From: UBA10210 sp964408425
GTDB taxonomy: Archaea > Micrarchaeota > Micrarchaeia > Norongarragalinales > Norongarragalinaceae
Direction of reading: 5' to 3'
Length of the DNA: 9,104 bases
NCBI GenBank assembly: GCA_964408425.1
Contig: CAYOZI010000032.1
Location: forward strand, 1-9,104
Position 1 is the stretch's first letter, and each line of letters begins with the position of its first letter. The notes below the pieces were generated by a model. That model had not been told where the DNA came from. It saw nothing but the letters and a program-made list of their open reading frames with translations, and searched no databases. Shown one piece after another: positions 1 through 5,500 of this stretch. The translations under genes were made by a program, and so were the position numbers.

Positions 1-29
1 TTCAAAGCGTCGTGCACGAGATCTTCCAT
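1..29 (-). CDS. Possible start of a minus-strand gene, cut by the window edge
   Basis: Read on the minus strand, an ATG at 29-27 opens a frame MEDLVHDAL that runs off the window without a stop. A G-rich GGGTGGG (34-40, minus strand) lies five bases before the ATG and looks like an archaeal ribosome binding site. An A/T-rich stretch at about 50-60 could hold the promoter. Only nine residues are visible, so no product can be named. The call rests on the start context alone. Confidence 0.35.
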
Positions 30-76
30 AATTCCCACCCGCCCTTTTTTTATGTTTAAAACTGAAATAGCCTTTT

Positions 77-99
77 GCCTCTTGCCAGAGGCGTTTTTT
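77..99 (+). terminator. Hairpin plus T-run, intrinsic-terminator-like
   Basis: A perfect 6-bp stem (77-82 with 87-92, GCCTCT/AGAGGC) closes a four-base loop and is followed after one base by six Ts. This has the shape of an intrinsic terminator on the plus strand. No plus-strand gene upstream is visible, and the upstream gene appears to point the other way. It may insulate the following gene, end an unseen short transcript, or be fortuitous. Archaeal termination needs mainly the T-run, so the stem may be incidental. Confidence 0.4.
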
Positions 100-122
100 A
101 TTAATGCACTAAAGGTATTAAA

Positions 123-142
123 GCGTTATTATAAACGCGTTT
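123..142 (+). promoter_or_regulatory. TATA box inside an inverted repeat, promoter of the small zinc-ribbon gene
   Basis: The A/T core TTATTATAAA (126-135) lies about 30 bases before the GTG start at 165 and would place a transcript start near 156-158. The core is flanked by GCGTT (123-127) and AACGC (134-138), which are inverted complements around a six-base loop. It runs into a perfect palindrome AAACGCGTTT (133-142). Symmetric sequence overlapping a TATA box is a typical layout for a repressor operator, but no regulator is identified here. Confidence 0.45.
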
Positions 143-164
143 AGAGGGAAAAAGGTTGAAGGGC

Positions 165-323
165 GTGAAAAAACCGGCAATGGTTTTCTACTGCAGCGAG
201 TGCGGCTTAGGATACGCCGAAAAAACCTGGTCGGAAAAATGCAGGGAATGGTGTTTGAAGCATAAAAGCTGTAATTTGGGGATAATCAAGCGCGCGGTTT
301 TCGCGCCAAGAGTCCCGAAATGA
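165..323 (+). CDS. Small Cys/His zinc-ribbon-like protein (52 aa)
   Basis: A 52-residue frame opens at GTG 165 and ends at TGA 321-323. It has a GGTTGA element (154-159) six bases before the start and a TATA box at the right distance. The protein carries C10-x2-C13, then C26, C30, H33 and C36, in a context (YCSECGLGYAEK ... EWCLKHKSCNL) that I recall from short uncharacterised archaeal and candidate-phylum proteins. The Cys/His spacing suggests one bound zinc. There is no signal peptide and no membrane segment, so it is probably cytosolic. Its role is unknown; metal handling or nucleic-acid contact are guesses. Alternative starts are TTG 156 and ATG 180, both in frame. Confidence 0.6.
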   Translation: MKKPAMVFYCSECGLGYAEKTWSEKCREWCLKHKSCNLGIIKRAVFAPRVPK

Positions 324-331
324 GTATAAAC
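324..331 (+). promoter_or_regulatory. Candidate TATA box for the HD-domain gene
   Basis: GTATAAAC lies just after the stop of the zinc-ribbon gene, with its centre about 27 bases before ATG 354. That is the archaeal distance from TATA box to transcript start, so the HD-domain gene could be transcribed as a leaderless message from here. Cotranscription with the upstream small gene is the alternative. Confidence 0.35.
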
Positions 332-353
332 TTTGAAATCAAGGTTTTTAGTC

Positions 354-983
354 ATGAAACGGTTTCTGCTTCCTGCAGTGAAAGGGCTTTTGGAGCACCA
401 GAAGAAGAGAACCGGTCCTTTTGCCGAAAGGAATGGCATTCCGCTTCCTCCTTTTCACAATCACAAACGGGTTTTCATAGACTTGAACAACGCCGGAAAG
501 ATAGCCAAAAAATTCCGCCAGTACGGATGGAAGCCTAGCAAAAGGGAGTTGACTGTCGCCGCCAACGCCATTGCGTTGAGCGATTTGATGCACGACCACC
601 CCATGGGGGAGAGAAACCACGAGGAGAGGAGCGCCGAGTTTGCGGAACGCCATTTGAAAGGGGTTGACCCGAGCTTGGTGAAGGAAATCAAAAGGGCTAT
701 TTTGGCTACGAAGCCGGATTCAAAGCCCGTTTCGACCGTCGACCAGATAGTGAAAGACTCGGATTACGGGGAGCTGGCTAACTACCGCAGGTTTTTGCGC
801 AACAACGAGCTTTTGGCGGAAGAATACGGAATTTCCAGGGAGAGAGAAGACTTGAAGGCTTACGAACTCCTGAAAAAATTCAGCGGAAACGAAGGGTTCG
901 CGTCCCAGGCGGCGAAAGACGTTTTCCAACGCGCAATCAAAAAGAACAAACAGCGCTTTGGAGACAAGATTGCGTGGGACTGA
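354..983 (+). CDS. Divergent HD-domain metal-dependent phosphohydrolase (209 aa)
   Basis: The protein looks like the HD superfamily of metal-dependent phosphohydrolases, closest in my reading to the small predicted hydrolases of COG4339. Numbering from ATG 354, the visible metal-ligand candidates are H35 in FHNHKRV (the family's YHNxxH position), the H80-D81 pair in SDLMHDHP, H89 in NHEERSAEFAERHL, and D135 or D137 in IVKDSDYGEL. The phrase ILATKP after the helix following HEERSAE also fits that family. The substrate is unknown; HD proteins commonly cleave nucleotides or phosphate esters. It appears soluble. An in-frame TTG at 333 would add seven residues; ATG 354 is preferred because of the TATA spacing and an AAGGT nearby. 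The C-terminal third is helical and charged. Confidence 0.6.
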   Translation: MKRFLLPAVKGLLEHQKKRTGPFAERNGIPLPPFHNHKRVFIDLNNAGKIAKKFRQYGWKPSKRELTVAANAIALSDLMHDHPMGERNHEERSAEFAERHLKGVDPSLVKEIKRAILATKPDSKPVSTVDQIVKDSDYGELANYRRFLRNNELLAEEYGISREREDLKAYELLKKFSGNEGFASQAAKDVFQRAIKKNKQRFGDKIAWD

Positions 984-996
984 AAAAAAAACCGTT

Positions 997-1004
997 TTTA
1001 TAAA
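997..1004 (+). promoter_or_regulatory. TATA box of the SRP RNA gene
   Basis: TTTATAAA is centred about 24-25 bases before the inferred 5' end of the SRP RNA at 1025, the standard archaeal spacing. It sits in the 41-base gap after the HD-domain gene stop, preceded by an A-run that could include the BRE. It is the clearest promoter in the window and could also drive the genes downstream of the RNA. Confidence 0.65.
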
Positions 1005-1024
1005 CTCTTGAAGGCATAGTTTAT

Positions 1025-1305
1025 TGCAGTGGGATAGCTAGGGGGCTAAGCATCCCTTCGCCTTCGCAAGAAGGTGCGCCAATTGCTTTGAGGCGGGCGA
1101 ACGCTCGGGGCGGGTTGAGAGCGCTGGAGAAAAGGCTTCGTACAGCGTCGATGCTTTGCCTCGCGTTACTTTGTGCATTGCAAACCGAGCCAGGGCGGAA
1201 GCAGCAACTCTAAGCAAAGCAGGGAGTGCTCGCGAGATCCAAGGCGGAGCCAAGGCGGGGAAACTTGTTCCAACGTTCTCCTCTCAAGACGGGCTTTCCA
1301 CTGCA
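1025..1305 (+). ncRNA. ffs: Signal recognition particle RNA (archaeal 7S RNA)
   Basis: This RNA is the scaffold of the SRP, which binds SRP54 (and SRP19 in archaea) and targets membrane and secreted proteins. The helix 8 core is explicit: CCAGG (1190-1194), a GGAA tetraloop (1197-1200) and AGCA (1203-1206), closed by GAG/CTC (1187-1189 with 1208-1210) and TTGC/GCAA (1178-1181 with 1214-1217). Helix 1 pairs the ends: TGCAGTGG (1025-1032) with CCACTGCA (1298-1305). Helix 5 segments pair in nested order: 1078-1080 with 1292-1294, 1086-1092 with 1283-1288, 1099-1103 with 1274-1278, and 1119-1125 with 1225-1231. A helix 6 candidate (1133-1136 with 1158-1161, tip 1144-1155) lies between helices 5 and 8. 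In the 5' domain are hairpins 1031-1056 and 1059-1076, the latter with a GCAA loop. Exact ends are inferred from helix 1. The usual UGUNR motif of the 5' domain was not found. Confidence 0.85.
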
Positions 1306-1310
1306 CCGAT

Positions 1311-1315
1311 GGTGA
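1311..1315 (+). promoter_or_regulatory. GGTGA ribosome binding site deciding the DUF5654 start
   Basis: GGTGA lies seven bases before ATG 1323 and six bases after the inferred 3' end of the SRP RNA. It fixes the start at 1323 and rules out the much longer open frame that extends upstream through the RNA gene. Confidence 0.6.
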
Positions 1316-1322
1316 TGGAAAA

Positions 1323-1634
1323 ATGGCCGTGAATTTGAACAAAGTGAAAAGGCTCGAGGAAGAATTGAAGAAAAGCAGGGAATCGGCGAAACTATTGACG
1401 AAGGATTTCCAAAACGAATTCAAAAGACAGTTGTTAACGCTCGTCACAGCGGCTTTCGGCTTTACGGCGGCTTTGTTTTGGAACGAGGCGATAAAAAACA
1501 CGATAAAACGCTTCATCCCCCAGGCGGAAAGCTGGTATTGGGAGATCGGAATAGCGGTTTTGGTCACGGTGATAGCGGTTTTCTTCATCTACTTTTTGGC
1601 TAGGATAAGCAAGCCGAAAGAGGAAATGAAATGA
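1323..1634 (+). CDS. Two-helix membrane protein, DUF5654-like (103 aa)
   Basis: A charged, probably coiled N-terminal helix (about residues 5-33) is followed by a hydrophobic segment at about 37-53 (LLTLVTAAFGFTAALFWNEA), a short polar link, a second membrane segment at about 75-93, and a basic tail. The phrase VTAAFGFTAALFWNEAIK matches what I know of DUF5654, a family of short two-helix membrane proteins of unknown function seen in archaea and candidate bacterial phyla. Its stop overlaps the purN start (ATGA at 1631-1634), so it is probably translated together with purN. No purine-related role is known for this family. Position directly after the SRP RNA may reflect genome compaction only. 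Confidence 0.7.
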   Translation: MAVNLNKVKRLEEELKKSRESAKLLTKDFQNEFKRQLLTLVTAAFGFTAALFWNEAIKNTIKRFIPQAESWYWEIGIAVLVTVIAVFFIYFLARISKPKEEMK

Positions 1635-2263
1635 AAAAGATTTTACTTGCGGTAATGGTTTCTGGAAGGGGCTCCAACCTCCAGAGCATAATCGACAATA
1701 TCGAAAGCGGAAAGCTGGACGCGCAAATTTCCTGCGTGATAAGCGATGCGGAAAGCGCGGCTGCTTTGGAACGCGCCAGGAAACACGGGATAGAAGCGTT
1801 GTTTCTGGATCCGGAAGGGAAAAAGCGGGAAGATTATTTCGCGGAAATAACCCGCGAGTTGAGAAAAAGGAACGTAGAATTAATCGTAATGGCGGGATTC
1901 ATGAGAATCGTGCCCGCCAGTTTCTTCAAGGAATTCGAGAACAAGATAATCAACATCCATCCGGCTTTGCTTCCGAGCTTTCGGGGATTGAGGGCGCAAA
2001 AACAGGCGTTGGAAGCAGGAGCGAAAATAGCGGGTTGCACGGTGCATTTCGCAACTCCGGAAGTCGACGCGGGCCCGATCATCCAGCAAAAGGCGGTTGA
2101 AGTGCGCGAGGGGGATTCTGAAGAGTCGTTGAGCGCGAGGATTTTGGAGCAGGAGCATAAGATTTTGCCCAAGGCAATCCAGTTGATTGCGGAAAACCGC
2201 GTGAAAATAGACGGGAATAAGGTTTCGGTAAACTGGAAGGGTTTCGAAGACGAGTGGAAGTGA
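1631..2263 (+). CDS. purN: Phosphoribosylglycinamide formyltransferase PurN (210 aa)
   Basis: PurN transfers the formyl group of 10-formyl-tetrahydrofolate to GAR, giving FGAR, the third step of purine synthesis. The GAR-binding N-terminal loop SGRGSNLQSII spans 11-21. The catalytic triad of the family (N106, H108, D144 in the E. coli enzyme) corresponds here to N108 and H110 in INIHPALLPSFRG and D146 in EVDAGPII. The length equals the family norm of about 200-215. The region after SFRG reads LRAQKQALEAG where many homologues have a His-containing LHAHEQAL, a modest change. The start overlaps the stop of the membrane-protein gene by four bases, and folD follows after 7 bases. This is the folate-dependent enzyme, not the formate- and ATP-dependent PurT. 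Confidence 0.95.
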   Translation: MKKILLAVMVSGRGSNLQSIIDNIESGKLDAQISCVISDAESAAALERARKHGIEALFLDPEGKKREDYFAEITRELRKRNVELIVMAGFMRIVPASFFKEFENKIINIHPALLPSFRGLRAQKQALEAGAKIAGCTVHFATPEVDAGPIIQQKAVEVREGDSEESLSARILEQEHKILPKAIQLIAENRVKIDGNKVSVNWKGFEDEWK

Positions 2264-2270
2264 ACGTTCA

Positions 2271-3119
2271 ATGGCTGCTGAAATAATCGACGGGAAAAAG
2301 ATTGCGGACGAGGTAAAGAAGAATATAGCGAAGCAAATCGAAGGCTGGAAGAAAAAGCCGGGCTTGGCTACGGTTCTCGTCGGCGACAATCCCGCTTCGA
2401 AAGTTTACGTTTCCCGAAAAAACGTCACTTGCAAGGAATACGGCTTTCATTCCAAGGAAGTCACCCTTCCGGAAAGCGTCGAGCAGGATGAGTTGATAAA
2501 AAAAATCTGGGAGTTGAACGAAGACAACAAGATCCACGGGATTCTGGTTCAATTGCCGTTGCCTTCACACATCGATGAAAACGCGGTTTTGAACGCCATT
2601 TCACCCGCCAAAGATGTTGATGGATTGACTCCGAACAGCATGGGACGGCTTCTTGCCGGACAACCTTCGTTCATTCCCTGCACCCCGCGAGGAGTTTTGC
2701 ATTTGATCAAAAGCACGGGAATAAAGCTCGAGGGAAAACACGCGGTTGTCGTCGGGAGGAGCAACCTCGTCGGAAAACCGACCGCCGTTTTGCTTTTGAA
2801 TGAAGGCTGCACTCTCACGGTATGCCATTCTAAAACCCTAAATCTGGCTGAAGAAACGAAAAAGGCGGATGTTCTCGTTGTTGCCGTCGGAAAACCAAAA
2901 TTGATTACGGGCGAAATGGTGAAGGAAGGTGCGATAGTAATCGACGTGGGAATAACGAAAAACGCAGAGGGAAAAATTCTGGGCGACGTGGATTTTGAAA
3001 CTGTAAAAGAAAAGGCTTCGTTCATCACGCCCGTTCCGGGCGGAGTTGGGCCGATGACTATTGCCATGCTTTTGCAAAACACTTTCGAAGCCGCTAAGAT
3101 GATAGAGGGGTTGCAGTGA
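2271..3119 (+). CDS. folD: Bifunctional methylenetetrahydrofolate dehydrogenase/cyclohydrolase FolD (282 aa)
   Basis: FolD oxidises 5,10-methylene-tetrahydrofolate with NADP and hydrolyses the product to 10-formyl-tetrahydrofolate, the donor used by PurN and PurH. The catalytic residues are in place: Y46 and K50 in YVSRK, Q94 in ILVQLPLP, and D117 in KDVDGL. The Rossmann-fold cofactor motif VVGRSNLVGKP lies at 160-170 and the C-terminal signature PVPGGVGPMT at 254-263. The length matches the usual 280-300. ATG 2271 follows purN by 7 bases. The stop overlaps the GTG start of the next gene in the pattern GTGA. Presence beside purN and purH indicates a dedicated formyl-folate supply and implies a tetrahydrofolate-type cofactor in this organism. 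Confidence 0.95.
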   Translation: MAAEIIDGKKIADEVKKNIAKQIEGWKKKPGLATVLVGDNPASKVYVSRKNVTCKEYGFHSKEVTLPESVEQDELIKKIWELNEDNKIHGILVQLPLPSHIDENAVLNAISPAKDVDGLTPNSMGRLLAGQPSFIPCTPRGVLHLIKSTGIKLEGKHAVVVGRSNLVGKPTAVLLLNEGCTLTVCHSKTLNLAEETKKADVLVVAVGKPKLITGEMVKEGAIVIDVGITKNAEGKILGDVDFETVKEKASFITPVPGGVGPMTIAMLLQNTFEAAKMIEGLQ

Positions 3120-4009
3120 AACTTCCTTTTTTAGAGCGTTTTCGCCGGAAGCCTAGGAAAACGGTTTTCGTGGCTTTCACGGTTGACGTGGACAGGGACG
3201 CGGCTGAAGCGAAGAAAGGCAGGGTGGAAGGTTTGACCAACACTCCGACAGGAATGATAGAACCTCGTTTTGAAAATTCCGCGAAAGGCTTTTTCGAACT
3301 GGTAGGATTGCTGAATGAAATGAAAATTCCCGCCACTTTCTTCGTTGAAGGCGAGACTGCGAGGAAATTGCGCGAGAAAGCAAAAAAAAATCCGTTAGCT
3401 CTGGAAAACCACGAGTTCGGGGTTCACGGCTTGCAGCACGAGGATTACACCGGCAAAAAAACGGGAGTGAAACTGTCGGAAATGGAAATCGACAGGAACT
3501 TGGCCGCGGCAATAACAGCTGTATCGCTGACGTTCGGAATCCAGCCGAAAGGCTTCAGGGCGCCGTACGTGAATTTGGATTCAAACGCGAAAGCGCTTGA
3601 ACTCGTGGGAAAGCACTTCAAGTACGACTCTTCTTTTTACGGAAACGCTTTGGAAAGGCACGACAGCGGGCTGCACAGGATTCCGGTTGCTGCCGGAACG
3701 GACGCTCGAGGAAGGACGATGCAGGGTTACTTGTGGAAGCTGATGGAAGGAACGAGGGATGCTGACGAATACGTGGATTTCGTCAGGAGGGAAATAGAAA
3801 ACGGGGGGAGCGTAATCGTTTTGGGAACCCACTCGTGGCACCACAACTGCTCTCCAACCAAAGGCAGGTTTTCCGAAAGAGAAGCGTCGGAAAACTTGGA
3901 AAAAGTGAAGAGAGTTCTGGCTGGAATAAGGAAAATCAAAATTCCGGGTGTTAAAGTGCAGTTCGCAACATTAAGCGGCGTTTTGAAGGCGGGAGGGAAA
4001 GCGCTTTAA
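3116..4009 (+). CDS. Polysaccharide deacetylase-like protein, CE4/NodB fold (297 aa)
   Basis: The protein carries the metal-dependent deacetylase motifs of carbohydrate esterase family 4 in order: motif 1 TVDVD with D24 and D26, motif 2 HGLQH with H104 and H108 as metal ligands, motif 3 RAPY at 148-151, and a late motif THSWHH at 238-243 with H239 and H242. Family members remove N- or O-acetyl groups from sugars; relatives such as PuuE act on other amides. There is no signal peptide or membrane helix, only a basic N terminus, so a cytosolic enzyme is more likely than a cell-wall one. It starts at GTG 3116, overlapping the folD stop by four bases, so it is translationally coupled to a folate/purine gene. 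The true substrate is unknown; GlcNAc-type glycan or lipid precursors are the conservative guess. Confidence 0.8.
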   Translation: MKLPFLERFRRKPRKTVFVAFTVDVDRDAAEAKKGRVEGLTNTPTGMIEPRFENSAKGFFELVGLLNEMKIPATFFVEGETARKLREKAKKNPLALENHEFGVHGLQHEDYTGKKTGVKLSEMEIDRNLAAAITAVSLTFGIQPKGFRAPYVNLDSNAKALELVGKHFKYDSSFYGNALERHDSGLHRIPVAAGTDARGRTMQGYLWKLMEGTRDADEYVDFVRREIENGGSVIVLGTHSWHHNCSPTKGRFSEREASENLEKVKRVLAGIRKIKIPGVKVQFATLSGVLKAGGKAL

Positions 4010-4010
4010 A
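4005..4010 (+). promoter_or_regulatory. Weak candidate TATA box before purB
   Basis: TTTAAA overlaps the end of the deacetylase gene and the perfect palindrome AAAGCGCTTT (3998-4007). It would give a transcript start near 4033 and a leader of about 20 bases for purB. The 46-base gap here is the largest within the cluster, which makes a second promoter plausible. The match is weak and read-through from upstream is equally possible. Confidence 0.25.
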
Positions 4011-4055
4011 TCCGCTTTTCCAAGTGTTATTTCAACTGCTTTTTGGTGTGTATGG

Positions 4056-5474
4056 GTGGGCGAAGGCGAAAACTTCGAATCTCCGTTCTCTTGGCGGTAC
4101 GGCTCCATACGAATGCGCCATGCCTTTTCCGAAAGACAAACCAGGTTAAACTGGCGCAAGATCTGGGTTGCTTTGGCTTATTCCCAAAACAAGCTGGGGC
4201 TTGTTTCCAAGGAAGAATTGAACGGCATTACTGCCCAGTCTAAAAACGTGGATATAGCGAAAAGCCTGGAGATTGAAAGGCAAACGAAACACGATCTGGT
4301 CGCGGAATTGAATGTTTACTCTTCCCAATGCAAAACCGGAGGCGGCAAAATCCACTTGGGAGCGACGAGCATGGACATTGTTGATAACGCCGAAGTTCTC
4401 GCGGTAAGGGAGGGTTTGGAAATCCTTTCCGAAAAAACCGCTTTGCTCCTCAAAGCCTTGAAGAGAAAAATCGAGGAAAACAGGAATACCGTTTGCATAG
4501 GCTATACCCACTTCCAGCCTGCCGAGCCGACGACGCTCGGATATCGTTTTGCTTCTTACGCCCAGGATTTGCTCGAGGATTTGGGCGGACTCGAATGGGT
4601 CAAGGAAAACTTGATGGGAAAAGGTTTCAAGGGAGCGGTTGGAACGAGCGCGGCTTACGTCCAGCTTTTGGGGTCCGAGGAAAAAGCGAGGCAAATGGAA
4701 GAAATCGCGATGAAACAACTGGGTTTGGAAGCGTATGAAATAACGACCCAAACCTATCCGCGGAAACAGGATTACTTGGTTCTGGCGAAATTATCTTCAC
4801 TAGCCCAGTCCATCCACAAGATGGCTTTTGATTTGCGTTTGATGCAGAACAAGGAGACTAACGAACCGTTTTCGGAAAAACAAGTCGGCTCCAGCGCCAT
4901 GCCCTTCAAAAGAAACCCTATGAAAACAGAGAGAATATGCTCTCTCGCTAGGCTTATTCCTTCCTACGCGCATTTGGCTTGGGAAAACGCGGCGTTATCC
5001 GCGTTGGAAAGGACTTTGGACGATTCTGCCAACAGAAGGGTTTTCATGCCCGAAGCTTTTTTGGCGTTGGACGAATGCCTGATCCAGAGCATCAAGGTTA
5101 TCGAAGGGCTGAAAATCAACCGGAAATACATCCAAACCACGCTCAACCAGTACGGTCCTTTTGCAGCGACCGAGAAAGTGCTTGCTGAATTGGCAAAAAA
5201 AGGGATGGACAGGCAGGAAGCCCACGAGCTTTTGAGAAAACATTCGCTGAAGGCGTGGGACGTTATTCAAGAGGGTAAGGAAAACCCGTTGTTTTCCATG
5301 CTCGTGAAGGATTCGAGGATAACGAGGTTGTTGAAGGAAAGGGAGTTGCAAAAGCTTTTCGACGTTTCCAATCACGTCGGCTTCGCCGTTGAAAAAAGCG
5401 GGGCCATGGCAAAAAAAATCGCCGAAGCTACTAAAGATTACCGCCTTCAAAACGTAAGCGAGCAAGGTTTCTAG
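4056..5474 (+). CDS. purB: Adenylosuccinate lyase PurB (472 aa)
   Basis: PurB removes fumarate from SAICAR (giving AICAR) and from adenylosuccinate (giving AMP), so it serves both IMP and AMP formation. The N terminus SPFSWRYGSIRMRHAFSE (9-26) and WRKIWVALA are typical of the longer adenylosuccinate lyases that include the animal enzyme. Catalytic segments are TKHDLVAEL with H79, HLGATSMDIVDN at 100-111, THFQPAEPTT with H152, QTYPRKQDY at 232-240, and the fumarase-superfamily signature GSSAMPFKRNP at 278-288. Phe follows Pro in the signature, as Tyr does in the human enzyme, where many bacteria have His. The start is GTG 4056 with GGTGTG (4045-4050) five bases upstream; a nearby ATG at 4052 is out of frame. 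Confidence 0.95.
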   Translation: MGEGENFESPFSWRYGSIRMRHAFSERQTRLNWRKIWVALAYSQNKLGLVSKEELNGITAQSKNVDIAKSLEIERQTKHDLVAELNVYSSQCKTGGGKIHLGATSMDIVDNAEVLAVREGLEILSEKTALLLKALKRKIEENRNTVCIGYTHFQPAEPTTLGYRFASYAQDLLEDLGGLEWVKENLMGKGFKGAVGTSAAYVQLLGSEEKARQMEEIAMKQLGLEAYEITTQTYPRKQDYLVLAKLSSLAQSIHKMAFDLRLMQNKETNEPFSEKQVGSSAMPFKRNPMKTERICSLARLIPSYAHLAWENAALSALERTLDDSANRRVFMPEAFLALDECLIQSIKVIEGLKINRKYIQTTLNQYGPFAATEKVLAELAKKGMDRQEAHELLRKHSLKAWDVIQEGKENPLFSMLVKDSRITRLLKERELQKLFDVSNHVGFAVEKSGAMAKKIAEATKDYRLQNVSEQGF

Positions 5475-5500
5475 AAAAAACGGAAAGGGGTTATGCGAAG

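Noticed and set aside
1025..1305. RNase P RNA or a riboswitch as the identity of the structured RNA
   Set aside because: None of the conserved RNase P core sequences are present, and the CAGG/GGAA/AGCA helix 8 core with paired ends is specific to SRP RNA.
1173..1322. Open frame extending the DUF5654-like gene about 50 codons upstream
   Set aside because: It runs through the SRP RNA helix 8 and helix 5 strand, has composition unlike a protein, and the GGTGA site at 1311-1315 points to ATG 1323.
1038..1588. Minus-strand open frames (1038-1253 and 1166-1588)
   Set aside because: They are antisense to the SRP RNA and to the membrane-protein gene, have no recognisable family and no start signals.
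2549..3082. Long minus-strand open frame opposite folD
   Set aside because: It is a shadow of folD, whose motifs and overlaps with its neighbours are intact.
4043..4243. Open frame from ATG 4052 as an alternative gene at the purB start
   Set aside because: It is out of frame with PurB, whose conserved N terminus SPFSWRYGS begins at about residue 9 from GTG 4056.
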